A stretch of DNA of 64,000 nucleotides from Phaeosaccion multiseriatum (lineage: Eukaryota > Ochrophyta, other classes): the NCBI GenBank assembly GCA_965112735.1, contig OZ218963.1:2666001-2730000 (forward strand). Direction: 5' to 3'. Numbering within the stretch: the first letter of the stretch is position 1; every line of letters starts with the position of its first letter. This document shows positions 1 to 11,188 of this stretch, one piece after another. A model generated the notes under the pieces. That model did no database searches. It was not told the DNA's origin and was given only the letters and a program-made list of their open reading frames with translations. Position numbers and translations under genes: made by a program.

Positions 1-1441
1 GATGGCCAGTCACACACAGCCTCAGGTGCATGTCTTCCGCCTTGGCTCCCACCGAGGGAATTCAAATGCGGGTGCTGTCAGCGGGGTTGCTCGTCGGATG
101 GCACGCTCGAATCAACCCGTCGTCGCCAACTGATGAGAGGAGCAGGCGGCGCCCGTTCTCTCCCACCTCCTTGCTAGCCTGCTGGAGCTCCTGAAGAGCG
201 TCGGCCTGCAGACTGGCAATCTCAGTTGTGGAGGGCCAAGTGAAGTCGTCACACATAGTGTCAAACACTTGCATGGGTCCAAACTTGCCCAAGGCGAGCA
301 CACTAGGGGTGAGGCTCACCGGGTGCGTGTACCGCCTGCTAATGGGGTCGGCCCAATCATGGAGATGACCAGGGAAGTGGACAATGACGTAGTCAAAGCT
401 CTGAAGGCGCACGGCCTGACGCTGCAGCCTGTCCCTCATGGGCTTAGTCATGCCAGGGTACTTGCTGTCGTTGCTCATCATGAACGCCAAGTTGCGATGG
501 TCGCAAAAGATGTGCACTTTCTGTGCCCCGACCAAAGCGTACTCGTTCTGGATCAAGCCTCGTAGTGTCGCGTCTCCTTCCTTGTCGATGGTGGCACGCC
601 TCAGCTCTGCGCCTTCAAAGGCGCCTGAGCCGAAGGCCACCGGGATGTGGTTCATCTCATGTACCGGAAGGCACAGCTCTTTGGGGTCTATGTATGTAAT
701 CATACATCCCCAGTAGAGGTCACTAGCATCTGGGAATACCAGTGCCAGTTTGGTTGGGTCTGGGTGCGACAGCACCGTGTTCTGTGCAAGAACGCGCTTG
801 ATCTGGAAGAAAGCGTCGTCGTGCTCTGTGCCCCACCCCACAGAAGCCAATGGAATCGTCTTGGCCACTGCCTTGGAGCGCTTGTGCTGATGAGGCTTAG
901 CGTTAGCCTGCCCGAGGGCTTTGTTCAATAGCGCGTTCAAAGGACCCACTAGCTTAGCGAAGTCCTTGATGTATCGATGAAACCACTGCAGGCTGCAGAG
1001 GAAAGTCATCAAATCTCCAGCCGTCTCTGGGGCCGCGAGACTGGTCAGGCCCTGCACTCTGGCGGGGTCATGTCGCGTGCCGCGTCGGTCGTGCACGCGG
1101 CCAAGGAACTTGAGCTCGCTACCGAAACGGAACGAGTTCAATCCTATCTTGATGTTGGCACTGTGGAGGCGCTTCATCGTCAATCGAGTGAGACTCACCA
1201 TCTCCTCTCCCACCTTTGCCCAGTACGCTACGTTGTCAATGTAGACGGCGTGGGTCTTGCACAACTCTTTGCGAAAGAGGTGGGTCATCTGGCCTTGGAC
1301 GTAAGCGCCCGAGTTCTTAGCCCCCTGGGGTACTCGAGTTGGCGTCACTTTGCCATTTGGGAATATATAGGTGTGAGCAACTTGGCTCAACTTGCCTAGT
1401 GGGAATTGCCAATACATGTCAACCCCATCTATCTCGATGAA
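1..1441 (-). pseudogene. Element A: Ty3/gypsy pol fragment (RT, RNase H, start of integrase)
   Basis: Reads as the reverse transcriptase core from the F-I-E-I-D motif through M-Y-W-Q-F-P and V-P-Q-G to the active-site box Y-I-D-N, then a gypsy-type RNase H with F-P-D-A-S-D. The RT box has Asn (AAC, 1232-1234) where the family norm is a second Asp; gypsy-2 has the same change, so it looks lineage-specific. A TGA at 62-64 stops the frame, yet the same frame continues to base 1 as the start of an integrase zinc-binding region (I-P-S-V-G-A-K). The homologous position in gypsy-2 is Trp, so this is probably a TGG to TGA change. The copy runs off the window and is not functional as it stands. Confidence 0.85.
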
Positions 1442-3719
1442 TCATAGGCAACCCAACATGGAGGCTACGGCGTCTTCAATGTTCATCATCCCAAAATCGA
1501 CCTTCTGTACCTTTTCATTGACTTCGCGAAAGTCGCAGACGATACGGTACTTGCCTGGCTTGCCGGGTTTGCCCACTGCAAACGCCGGGCTGCCATGAGC
1601 GCTCTGCGGGTTGCTATAACCCAGGCCTTTGTCTATCAACTTGTTGCAAAAGTCATTTACAAAAGCACCCTTTGCGCCTTGTTGCCTTATGGGGAGACGG
1701 GAGCTCGGTACCTTATTGGTAAACGTCACCTCCATTGGCTCTACGTTAGCGGGGCCGTCGCTAAAGAGCAACTCTTCCCGCCACACGTCGAACTCTAAGA
1801 GAGCTTCCATCATTGGCTCTCTCAGCTCCGCAGGGAAATCATGATCAGTGACTGCTTTGTCCACAATGGGACCTAGCACCTCTCTACGGCGTGCCTCAGA
1901 AGGGGGAACTCCCTCTGATGGCCCTTGAATAGTATCCGGTACACCTTCACACTCTTCACGGTCTTTATTATTAAGCGGTTGGCCGCCTATGGCGCTAACC
2001 TCTGGTGCCTCTGCACTGGCGACAGGAGGGGGGCTCTCGGCCGCAACCTCCTGCGCTCCTACCCCCAATACTTGCACGGGGAAGTTGCTTGCCTCAAAAT
2101 CAGCATAGTCTTGGATGGTCTCAACGCCCATAGAACACACGCTCTTCTCAACACTCTGCTGCTTAGTCGGGGCAGCCCCTGTCGCAGGGGAAGCGTCGTC
2201 ACGCTCCCTCTGCAGGGTCTCCTCCGACCGTTTCTCGTGCACTCTGTGCAACTGCTCAGTCAAAGACTCCAAGCCAAGTGCCTTATGCAAAGGCCGGCCC
2301 AGAATCAGTCTGCTGCCCAAGCTCTCAAGAACCAATATGGATCTGAACTCCTTGTCCAGCTGCGCTGTACTCACGCTTCCATGACTCAGCTCTATCTCAA
2401 GGTGACTGCCGCACAACACTTCGTTGGCAGTCACAGGTCCAGCAGTAGTGACGCACTCCGAAGGCTCACAGGCCTCTAGTACGCCACCACCCTTTCCGAC
2501 CCACGTGCGAGCCAGGTCACCACCCATGACCATACCCACATCGCATCCGCTGTCAAACAGGGCTTGCGCCGACATCCGCACCTCCGGAGTCGTGTCATTC
2601 ACGAGAACCACGCTCATGCGGTCTCCCGTGAGGTCCATAGCAACTGGCCCTGGCAAAGAAACACCTGCCGTAGCCGAAGAAGATGAGACGGACGTCACCC
2701 CCGGTTTCTTCGCCTCAGCCTTCCTCTGCTCCCATGCCTTCTGTTTCTCTGCCTTGATGCGTTTCTTGTCTTCGGCAGTGGTTGTAGGGCAGTCGTCAAT
2801 CCGATGCGGCTTGTCGCAGGCCCAGCACTTCGGAGTACGGGCCTTCTTCAATGGGTTGCTGGCTGTCTCTTTGCCCGCTGCTGTCTCCTTCGAGGAGGTC
2901 TCTGCACCCGTACGCTTTGGCTGCTGCTCCTGCTGCCACTTGCGCTTGCCGCCTGCACCTTTGCCTTGCCCACCACCGCCTCCCCCGCCGCCTCCAGATG
3001 CCCCTTGGTCACCCTTGAGTCCGGGAAGGAAATGTTCGGCCTTACCGCCGATACGCCGTGCTGCCGCTCTCATGGTGGCCCACTGGCACAAGTGTCTGAC
3101 GAATTTCTCCATCCACTCCCCGTGATGCTCTCCCCAGTCCTTCTGTCCATCTTTGAACGCGTCCACCAGCATCTTCTCCATGCATGGGTCATAATTCTTG
3201 ATGATGGTAAGCAAGCCTCGCTGCATCCCTTTGGCAGCGTGCTTTCCGTTCGGACCAAGGAAGTTCGTATCGGTGGGGTTCAAGTTCAGGTACTCCTTCC
3301 TTGCTGCCGACTCGTGGATCATGCGAAGGTATTGCTGGCACATGTACTGAAGATTGTGCTTGAATTGGAGAGGGTCCGGATCATACACGAGTACCGTCTT
3401 CCTGATTATCTCGTTGAGAGTGGCGTTTCCGTTGACGTCCTCCCTGCGATTCTTCTTCAACCACCTCTCCAAGTAATCCCGTACCATCTTGGACGTGAGC
3501 TGAGCCTCCGACACTTGATTGGCGATGGCTATTCCAAAACGATGGGCTGGGTCGATGAGCTGCACCATGCTGGGGATATCCAGCCAGCGGCTTGTCCCTA
3601 TCCCTGAGCGCGGACTGATCGTACTGCAGTAAGAACTCGCTGATGACTTCCGCAGATAGAGGCGTCCGTATCTCCGGATAATGGGTTGGGTCCCTCATGA
3701 TGATGCCTTGAACCGCCAT
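1442..3719 (-). pseudogene. Element A: gag-protease-RT N-terminus
   Basis: Gag begins at ATG 3719 (M-A-V-Q-G). After about 45 codons the frame shifts near 3578-3590, where one extra base between D-K-P-L-A and I-P-S-M-V-Q explains the break. The main frame then holds a capsid-like region, a poly-Gly tract (near 2975-3000), a CCHC-like knuckle C-W-A-C-D-K-P-H-R-I-D-D-C (about 2797-2835; spacing 2-3-4, one residue shorter than the usual 2-4-4), a retropepsin motif D-S-G-C-D (about 2552) and the N-terminal part of RT. An in-frame TGA at 1442-1444 separates it from the rest of pol, which continues in the same frame. Three lesions show a decayed single gag-pol reading frame. Confidence 0.85.
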
Positions 3720-4033
3720 GATGCCGCTCCTCCAATCGGTCCGAGAAAATCCTTCTCCAAAGCTTTTCTAAAGCGAGAACTAGTTCTGTGCTAAGCTGAG
3801 ATAGTAGAAACGTTAAGGGGTTTGGACTAAGTATATGCTGCGCCTATGGTGGGGCGTCAGTGTCCGTATTGATAATATATCTCTACTACTTGCTGATGCA
3901 AAGCTTGTGCCCACAAAGAGGAGGGTGAAACGCCAGAGCCGTTGATCCCCCTCGGGGCGTGCCTAGGAAACAGACATTCTTATTATACCCCAGAATGTGT
4001 GACCGGAAACCCTCAGGCAGGACAATCTACCAC
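3720..4033. other. Leader or LTR remnant of element A up to junction with E3
   Basis: No coding sequence is seen. This should be the 5' leader and possibly part of the 5' LTR of element A (minus strand), but no second LTR is present to define borders. E-family homology begins abruptly near 4034, so the boundary is a deletion or recombination junction and not a clean insertion end. Confidence 0.4.
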
Positions 4034-5243
4034 ATGTGCCGCCTGCTCGTCACCCTTGCGCAGCGCTGCCTTCGCCTGCTGGGCACGCCGTCTCAACCAC
4101 TTTGCTGCCACCCTCTGCTCAGTCCTGCTCCGCCCCTCCGCCGGAGGCACCGCTGGAGACGTCAGCGGCAGGGTCCGAAGGCTCTGCTCCTGCTGCTGAA
4201 GCTGAACCTCCTCCTGCTGCTGAAGCTGAACCTGCCACACCCACTGTTCATGTTCCCCCGTGGGAGTGAATGGCGGAAGAGATGCTGCCCCGAGCGGCAA
4301 GGCCCGCACGAGGCCCATGGCCTTGGCCTGGCGAGGCGTCACCAGGGAGCACAGCTGCTGAGGCTGAAGCTCATCGCTTGACGGTGGGCTGGCTTTTGCA
4401 ACCTGGACGGCAGCCTCGACAGCATGACCCTGCTGCTGCTCCAATTGCTCCTGCTGCCCCCCCGCCACCTGCGGCTGCTGCTCGGCAACCTGGACGACTG
4501 CCTCGACAGCAGGACCCTGCTGCGGCTCCAGTTGCACCTGCGGTCCCGCCGGCTGCTGCTGCAGCAGCTGCTGCTGCTGTCCCAGCCGCTGTTGCCGCTC
4601 CTTCGCCGCACGCAGTGCGCGCTGTTCCGGGAAGGCACACGCACGCACCCGCTCCAAACCCCTTGCATCCATCCAGACAGACTCGTGTTGCGCAACGGTT
4701 GCCGCCTCGCACTCAACCTCCCCCACTGCCGACGGTGGCACCTGCTGCTCCGGACACTCACCCGCAACGACTGCATCCTCCTGGCGCAGAGGCAGCGGCA
4801 GCGCGACGTCAGGTCCGCTCGACGGCTCGACGGCAGAGCCGGGCTGCGGTGCTTCGACTAAGCACACGGAGCGTACCACTGGACACGGCTGCTGCTGCTG
4901 CTGCTGCTGCTGCTCCGGCGGCGGCAGCTGCTCGACTGCGGAAGCCGCTGGCGCAGCCTCCTGGTGCACGCCCTCCACGACTACCTCTACTGCACGCTGC
5001 GCCTGCTGCTGTACCGCCGTCATCTCCGTGTGCTCACCAGCAACGACTGCATCCGGGCCGTCAGTGCCCCTCGACTGCTCGACCACAGAGCGTACCACAG
5101 GACCCGGCTGCTGCTCTAGCTCCTCCCCGACTACCTCTACTGCACGGCGCTGCTGCTGCGCCTGCTGCTGCACCGCCGTCACCTCCGTGGACGCACTACC
5201 CACTACTGCATGCTCGGGACACCGATGCTGCGGCAGCTCTGCA

Positions 5244-5276
<33 letters not shown>

Positions 5277-5497
5277 TGCTGCCGTCGTAGCCGAGCACGT
5301 CTGAGTCTGTTGCCACACCACATGTCACTCCGATAAACTCTGATGGCAGGTGACTCCTGCTCTACACGACTAGCCTGACCGCTCCTACGCTGAGCGTCGG
5401 CATGGGGCAAAGGTGGGTCTGACAAACAAGATAGGTGCGAAGTACATTCATTATCTTCTACACTGCTCTTGCCTGCCCTCCCCCCCTGTTCCCCCAC
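4034..5497 (-). pseudogene. E3 protease ORF, 3'-truncated
   Basis: Corresponds to the N-terminal Gln-rich half of the E1 protease ORF (42086-45550). It contains long CAG/CTG-encoded Gln tracts. The retropepsin D-S-G region is absent because homology stops at about 4034. The frame opens with GTG at 5497 and has no ATG until the Met of S-D-M-W-C-G, as in E1, which suggests expression by frameshift from gag and not by independent initiation. Confidence 0.75.
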
Positions 5498-5566
5498 GCC
5501 GACGCTATCCTCACGCGCTGCGGTCGTGGTCCCCAGGGCTGCTGGCCAAGCAGCCCCGGGGCACCG

Positions 5567-5867
5567 TCAGCCTTCGAACTTGAACCCGTCCTGCGCCGCC
5601 AGAGTGCCCGCCACCATTGCTGCTACGGCTTCAGACATGTCGGACTCCTGGTGCAGCGCTCTGACCGCCTGCCGCCGCTGCACGCGACTCACAATGCCGA
5701 GCAGCTCCTCACGCGTAGCGGGAATGGCGTTGCATTCTATCCATCCATGGCCGGCGCGGCGACAAGTCATGCAGTTAAATGGGGCATTGCCGTTGCCACG
5801 CTGCTTGACCGAGCCGTGGAACAGCAAGGGCCGCTGCTGGGTGGGCGTGAGCCGCGGCTGCTGCGCC

Positions 5868-5902
<35 letters not shown>

Positions 5903-7792
5903 TGCATTCACCCCCACCTCCTGTGACGGCTGATGGTCCAGATGCTGCGCCACCGAATTCACGGCCACTGCCAGATGCTGCTCCACCGCATTCACGGCCA
6001 CTCCCCCGCGCGGAGTGCGCAGACCACCACCACCACCACCACGGGCCCGCGGAGCCCCACCAGTAGAAGAGAGCGTAAGTGGGCTACCAGCCTGGAGCAC
6101 CCGAGTCGCGGAAGGAAATGCCTTCTGGAAGGCGGCGTAGAAGTCACTCCACGAGGGAGTCGCCGACTCCCAGCGCAGCCAGAAGTTGGTCATGCCATCA
6201 GTTAATGGCAACGAGCCGTGACGAAGCCGAATCTCGACCTCTGGCCGCAGCACCGCCAGCAGGCCCGTAACCAAAGCTTGCTCATCCGTGGCCTGCCCCG
6301 TCACCTGCGCCAGACACAGAGAGAGTTCCGCCAGCTTGGTGAGCAGCCTGGCGAGCGCCTGGTTCACCTCGGCAGGAACGGTTGACGCTTCCAGAGGCTT
6401 GGCCTCCCGCACCAACGTCTGGACAAGCTGCTGGAGGCCGTCTCGCGCAACAGGAACGCCGAAGAGACGCAACAGACACCTCGCGAGCAATTGGAACTGT
6501 GCACTCTCCGTCTCCCACTCCAATGTGACGTGCTGGTCGCCCTCCATCCACGACGCACCCTTCTGAGCCTCCGCCAGGACAGTGGCCCGATCCACTGCAC
6601 CCAAGTCGGCCAGCACTCGCTGCTCCATCACCCGCCCTTGGCCCGGAAGCACGGACCCAGTAGAAGTCAAGATCTCCTGGCCTTGCAGAATGCTCACCCA
6701 GTTGTACATGGTTGCGAGCACCACAGCACGAGGTTGAGGCTGTCCAGCCGCATCGAATAGAGAGGGAAGTTTCTGCTCCTGGAGCACACGGATAGCACCC
6801 ACGGGCGGCGTGATCGTCTGCACCGTATGACGGGCGGGCGCCTGCAGCGCACCCAGTGCCTGCTGCCGTGCCCGCTCCCGCTCCCGTTCCATGTCCCGCT
6901 GTAGCATATCCTTAACCTGCTGCTGCAGCACCTCTACCCCCCCCGGTGCGGCATCCTTAACCTGCTGGAGCTGCGCCGCTAACAGCTCCCGCTGCAACGT
7001 CTCCACCTCCAACTGGGCAGCACCCTCAGGCGGCCGCTTCGGCTGCGGCTGCGCCGCCATCTGTCGCTGCAGCTCCGCCGCCACCTGCTGCTGCAGCTCC
7101 ACCGCAAACTCCCGCTGCTGCTCCGCCCCCCGCGAGAGCCGCAGCACCTCCAGTTCCCGCTGGAGGGCCGCCGTCTCCGCCTTGCTCTCCCGCAGTTGGG
7201 CCGCCATGAGCTGCGCAGCTTGGTGCTGCGTCAGCATCTCAAGCCCCTCCTGGAGAACCCGCGTGTCCTCCTGCTCCGGTGTCTTCTCTCCCTCCGCTGG
7301 CTGATCCACCACCCGAGCCCCGCCAGACGCACCAACAAGAGGGACCAAGGGCGTTCCAACCACATCCCACACCGTGCTCTCCTCCTGGCCCACCGACTCT
7401 GCATCCCCCGAGTCCTCCTGGCCCACCGACTCTGCATCCCCCGAGAGGAAGGAAACCTCCGACTCCGCCACCGGCAGCGGACTCACCCCAGCAGCAGGAG
7501 GGGAAGCGGCAGCAGCCGTAATCGCAGACCCCTCAAAAAAAGAGGGCGACTCCAGGGACTCCTCCCCCCTACGCAACGCCACCCGCACACGGTCCACAGC
7601 CCCAGGGCTGGCAGTGACCTCCGCAGGAGGAGCAGCAGCTGCCGATACCACAGACCCCACGTCCGCAGCACCACCATCAGCTCCACCGCCCTCAGCGTCA
7701 CTCGTAGCGCCCTCCGCCGATGAAAGACTCAGGAAGTCCATCCCCTCCTCAGCCATGGCCACCCTAGCAGCGTGGAAACGCAGGAAGTCCAT
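5567..7792 (-). CDS. E3 gag polyprotein
   Basis: Gag of the E family, intact. The first ATG is at 7792 (M-D-F-L-R-F); an in-frame GTG seven codons upstream is unlikely to be used. An acidic Ala/Glu/Ser-rich N-terminus is followed by a long Gln/Glu/Leu-rich stretch predicted to form coiled coil, a capsid-like helical region, a Gly tract, a poly-Gln tract, and near the C-terminus a classical CCHC zinc knuckle, C-M-T-C-R-R-A-G-H-G-W-I-E-C. The N-terminal part has an 11-residue tandem duplication (G-D-A-E-S-V-G-Q-E) also present in E2 but single in E1. Gag would form the particle and bind element RNA. Confidence 0.85.
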
Positions 7793-7934
7793 CCCCGCCT
7801 CAGCCAGTGCCACCCTAGCAAGCCCAAAGCTGTCTACGGCCTAAAGCTGGGCAGCTGGAAGCAAAGCTCAAGCCAACACAATAAATCAGCCTCAAAGCTG
7901 GATCTCAGACCTGTGTCTTTCGGGTCTTCCGGGT

Positions 7935-8128
7935 TGTCGAAACTACCGACAGCTAGCCTCAAAGCCAAGCTAGAGCAGAGCAGAAGCTGAAGCAAGCACC
8001 CGGAAGCCAGCCCACACGCAGGCTGCGCTTCCTTTCTTTTATTACTGATTTACGTCTGTTGGCCCGTTTTCCGGCCGTTACACTACTGATTGGGTCCCCA
8101 AGGGACCCCAACTAGGCCACTTCTAACA
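7935..8128 (-). repeat. E3 5' LTR (194 bp)
   Basis: On the minus strand it starts TGTTAGAAGTGG and ends GTTTCGACA. The next bases inward are ACCCGGAAG, the putative self-priming site, complementary to CTTCCGGGT inside the LTR. Matches the LTRs of E1, E2, E4 and the fragment at 18229-18422. Confidence 0.9.
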
Positions 8129-8670
8129 GAAAATCCCACGACTCAAACTCACCCACACAGGCTCACGGATGAGAAGATCCCACGACTCAAACTCACCCGC
8201 TCCATTTCTCCACTCCTACTCGCCACCAGCGTTGCCAAAGCCTCGTTGCGCACCACCAATGCTGACTGCTCAAGTGTTTACTGGTGTGCCTACAAGGCAC
8301 CCAGACAGTCCCTAAAGCAGCCTTGCGAGTATCCTTCTCTGTCTCCCACCAAGCTCCGTGCAACAGCAACAGCCGCGCTGCTGTCACACTCGAAAGCCGT
8401 GCCCGCTGTAAGACACCGCTCCCGGCATTTCTCTGTCTCCGCTCCTACTCGCCACCAGCGTTGCCAAAGCCTCGTTGCGCACCACCAATGCTGACTGCTC
8501 AAGTGTTTACTGGTGTGCCTACAAGGCACCCAGACAGTCCCTAAAGCAGCCTTGCGAGTATCCTTCTCTGTCTCCCACCAAGCTCCGTGCAACAGCAACA
8601 GCCGCGCTGCTGCCACACTCGAAAGCCGTGCCCGCTGTAGGGCACCGCTCTCGGCAATTCTCTGTCTCCA
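8129..8670 (-). repeat. S-family internal fragment, inverted, with 229-bp tandem duplication
   Basis: Matches, in reverse orientation, the internal region of S at about 34890-35230. A unit of about 229 bp starts at 8213 and again at 8442 (shared start CTCCTACTCGCCACC), giving about two copies; S at 34.9-35.1 kb has one. The putative ORFs here simply repeat the duplication and are not credible genes. Confidence 0.7.
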
Positions 8671-9262
8671 CTGCCCACCAACCTCCAGCATCCATTTCCG
8701 TGCAACAACAACATCCGTGCTGCTGCCACACTCGAAAGCCTTCCAGGTGTGTCGCCGTCACGCAGTGACAGAGGATGAAATCAGCTTGCAAAGACGCGGG
8801 CCCGCAAGGTTGCTAGCACCCTGTGTAAATGAGGAAGGAGGAGGAGAAAGAGAAAAAAGAGGAAAAAAAAACCGTGAAAAATTTCCTTACCATCACATGC
8901 GTAGGTCCCACCTTCCGCGGTGTGTTACGGCGCGGATCTTCATCGCAGCGTTCGGGCGTGTCTTTGTCTGTCTCGGTCCCTGCAATGCACACGCTCCCCG
9001 CTCACTGTGGTTGTACAGGAATTTCAGCAATAATGCAAAGCGGTCACAATATAGCATTAGTAGAAATGCAAAGCGGAAATTCCAACTCAACGATTGATTG
9101 GGGGACAGCTGCCAACCCAACACCCTTGCAGCGATAGAAAGTTTTGCCCGGCATGGGAGAGAGAAAGAACTGAGGTATTCTCTCGCACGCGACTGTATGC
9201 TGGCATACCCTAATATTAGTTTTTCTTCCCTCCGCTTTCCTTCCTTTCTTTCCTTCAAAAAC
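8671..9262. other. Intergenic, upstream of the glycosyltransferase-sulfotransferase gene
   Basis: No coding sequence supported. A purine-rich stretch lies at about 8828-8875 and a pyrimidine-rich tract at about 9220-9256 just before the start codon at 9263. No clear TATA box. Confidence 0.4.
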
Positions 9263-11188
9263 ATGTTGCTCTGCTTACTGTGGATATTTGTAAGTGCGGT
9301 AGTAGCAGTGCCCGAGAGTGGCTTGGAATGGAAAGTCGATATTGTGTTCACGCTTGTGACTTCGACCGAAGTTTCTGGGCGGTTCGATGCACTCTCTATG
9401 CTGCAAGCCTTGGTGGCTCACACCGTGCGGGCAGCTCCCAACGCTCGAATCCACGTCTTGACAAACGATGCTCAGAGCGCCTCCGCTGCGAAAAGTGGCG
9501 GAGCATTTGTGGGTGACTTGGTGGCGTTTAGTTCACAAGCCGCCTCCTTCCGAAATATGTACCTCGCTCAGAGCGTGAATCCGTTTAAGTACGAGCGCTG
9601 GTGTTTCGAGCGCTGGTTTGCGATTTCGGAGTATGCGGCCTTCTTGACCGAAACTCTCGACGTGCAAGTGGTAATGGCTATTGACTACGATCTGGTTCTT
9701 CTCCGGGATCCCAAAGAACTCTTGCTGTCGTTGCATCCTGCTCTCAAGGACACGTCTCGCATAGATGATCACTTTGAGACCCTTTCCCTAATCTATGGGG
9801 CGTGTACCTTCTGGTCGCTTACGGGCCTCAAGAACTACACCACTTTCCTGTTGGGCATCTGGCGGGATCGCGACGTGGAGCTCATCATGCGGGCAGGGGG
9901 GAAAATTTCTGGGAAAAGGTACACAAGTCAATCGCCAGACCACTACCAGTTCATTCCGGTGAAGCAAAATGACACCTTCGTCTACCATTTTTCGGATATG
10001 CATGCGTGGATTGAGTTCACCAAATCAGCCCCGACGGTCAGGTACATTGATCGTGGGACCATAGAACAAGACTTCATAGTGGTGCCTCAACTTGCCGCGA
10101 TCTTGCCCCCGAAGGAAGTTTACACCTTATGGGTCGCACATGGAGAGCTTGTCGCCATCCCTCGCTTCCCCGAGTGGCCTGCCAAGTCGTTGTTTACCCC
10201 TCGAGGTGTTGGGATAATTCACTTCAACGGCGGTAACAAGAAGGGCATTGTGCCATTCTTTGCCGAGCTGGAGGCCCTAGGCTGGGGGCCTTCTCTCCCC
10301 CCCACCCCTTTGACTGAAATTCAGGCCAGCAGTGCAGCAGAGCTTTCTACCATCCGCCTCGTATTCGTCCACGGAGTTGAGCACTCAGGAGGGCTTATGC
10401 TTGTCAGAATGCTGGCTAGACCCTTTCTGGACACCATTTGTAGTCCGGAGGGAGCCATTACTGGAGGCGCAGACGCACAAAGTGTGTATCCGACCTTGTC
10501 GGTCCGTCGCGACGAATCAGCGAGAGTTTGCGGATGCGAAGAAAACTTTTGTTGGTACCGATGCCCAAAGCTGCTTGAAGAGCTTGCGACAGACGCGAAT
10601 CGCCATGAGATCTTGTCCGCGTGGATGGCGGGCAGGTGCAACCATGCTCAAACCCCGCAAGTCATGGTTGTGCAGGACGACGATTTTGCTCTTACTTTCA
10701 AACACACACTATTCCCTCTCCGTTCTCGTAGCCTTATAGTTGTTCGCCATCCTATGTGCACTGAAGATGGGGGTCTGCCCGGATGGGAGAGAATTTGGGT
10801 TAACTTTCTGTCCAACGACATCCTTGTTGTTGGGGAATCTGTCGTTGTCGTTCGCTGGGAGGACATTATGCGTGGACCAAATGCCCTACGAGAGCTGCTG
10901 GAGCAGGAGTTGAGTTTGCCAGCGCCACCCCGCGTCATGTTTGGTGAAGACCCCCCACATGATTCTCTGGCAAGGGGGCTATATAACGGCAAATGCTCCC
11001 CTCAGTGCACCGCAGCAGGCGGCTCATACTCTGAGTGCCAAGCCTCTCCCCAGGGTATTGCGCTTGCGTCTCACTTCGGATATTCTTTCGATGGCATCAA
11101 CGCATTCGAGCTAAGATCCGATGATCCCGTTCGCATATTCTCTGGGAAGCATTTGCTGGAACTGCGTGCCAGTATGTTCCTGTTGTAA
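9263..11188 (+). CDS. Glycosyltransferase-sulfotransferase fusion, secretory
   Basis: A 641-residue protein. I chose ATG 9263 because it opens with a clear signal peptide or anchor (M-L-L-C-L-L-W-I-F-V-S-A-V-V-A-V); the upstream in-frame extension to 9098 lacks a credible start. The N-terminal half resembles a glycosyltransferase, with a D-x-D metal/nucleotide-sugar motif at D141-Y-D143 (A-I-D-Y-D-L-V-L-L). The C-terminal half starts V-F-V-H-G-V-E-H-S-G at residues 367-376, resembling a PAPS 5'-phosphate loop, and has a putative 3'-phosphate motif I-V-V-R-H-P at about 492-498; it is Cys-rich in between. The likely role is making and sulfating a glycan in the Golgi. Both activities are inferred from motifs, and the acceptor is unknown. 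No intron is needed. Confidence 0.7.
   Translation: MLLCLLWIFVSAVVAVPESGLEWKVDIVFTLVTSTEVSGRFDALSMLQALVAHTVRAAPNARIHVLTNDAQSASAAKSGGAFVGDLVAFSSQAASFRNMYLAQSVNPFKYERWCFERWFAISEYAAFLTETLDVQVVMAIDYDLVLLRDPKELLLSLHPALKDTSRIDDHFETLSLIYGACTFWSLTGLKNYTTFLLGIWRDRDVELIMRAGGKISGKRYTSQSPDHYQFIPVKQNDTFVYHFSDMHAWIEFTKSAPTVRYIDRGTIEQDFIVVPQLAAILPPKEVYTLWVAHGELVAIPRFPEWPAKSLFTPRGVGIIHFNGGNKKGIVPFFAELEALGWGPSLPPTPLTEIQASSAAELSTIRLVFVHGVEHSGGLMLVRMLARPFLDTICSPEGAITGGADAQSVYPTLSVRRDESARVCGCEENFCWYRCPKLLEELATDANRHEILSAWMAGRCNHAQTPQVMVVQDDDFALTFKHTLFPLRSRSLIVVRHPMCTEDGGLPGWERIWVNFLSNDILVVGESVVVVRWEDIMRGPNALRELLEQELSLPAPPRVMFGEDPPHDSLARGLYNGKCSPQCTAAGGSYSECQASPQGIALASHFGYSFDGINAFELRSDDPVRIFSGKHLLELRASMFLL

Larger units (their letters stand above)
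4034..8128 (-). mobile_element. E3: 5' portion of an exonuclease-encoding Ty3/gypsy element
   Basis: Contains the 5' LTR, leader, complete gag and the first part of the protease ORF of the E family; everything downstream (retropepsin core, RT, exonuclease, integrase, 3' LTR) is missing. The 5' LTR abuts S-family sequence at 8129 with the four bases GAAA (TTTC on the other strand). The 3' LTR of E2 at 60675 is followed by TTTC and the adjoining part of S, so these two ends look like the two sides of one former insertion. Confidence 0.85.

Noticed and set aside
4270-5304. Long Ala/Pro/Arg-rich ORF on the plus strand (also 44356-45342, and 49809-50837 on the minus strand)
   Set aside because: Antisense shadow of the CAG-repeat, Gln-rich protease ORF of E. 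Repeats lack stops in several frames.
8284-8691. Repeated small ORFs in the 229-bp tandem duplication
   Set aside because: They follow the duplicated S sequence on both strands, and S has no coding capacity elsewhere.
9098-9262. N-terminal extension of the glycosyltransferase-sulfotransferase
   Set aside because: It would place 55 residues before an excellent signal peptide and has no homology or Kozak support.
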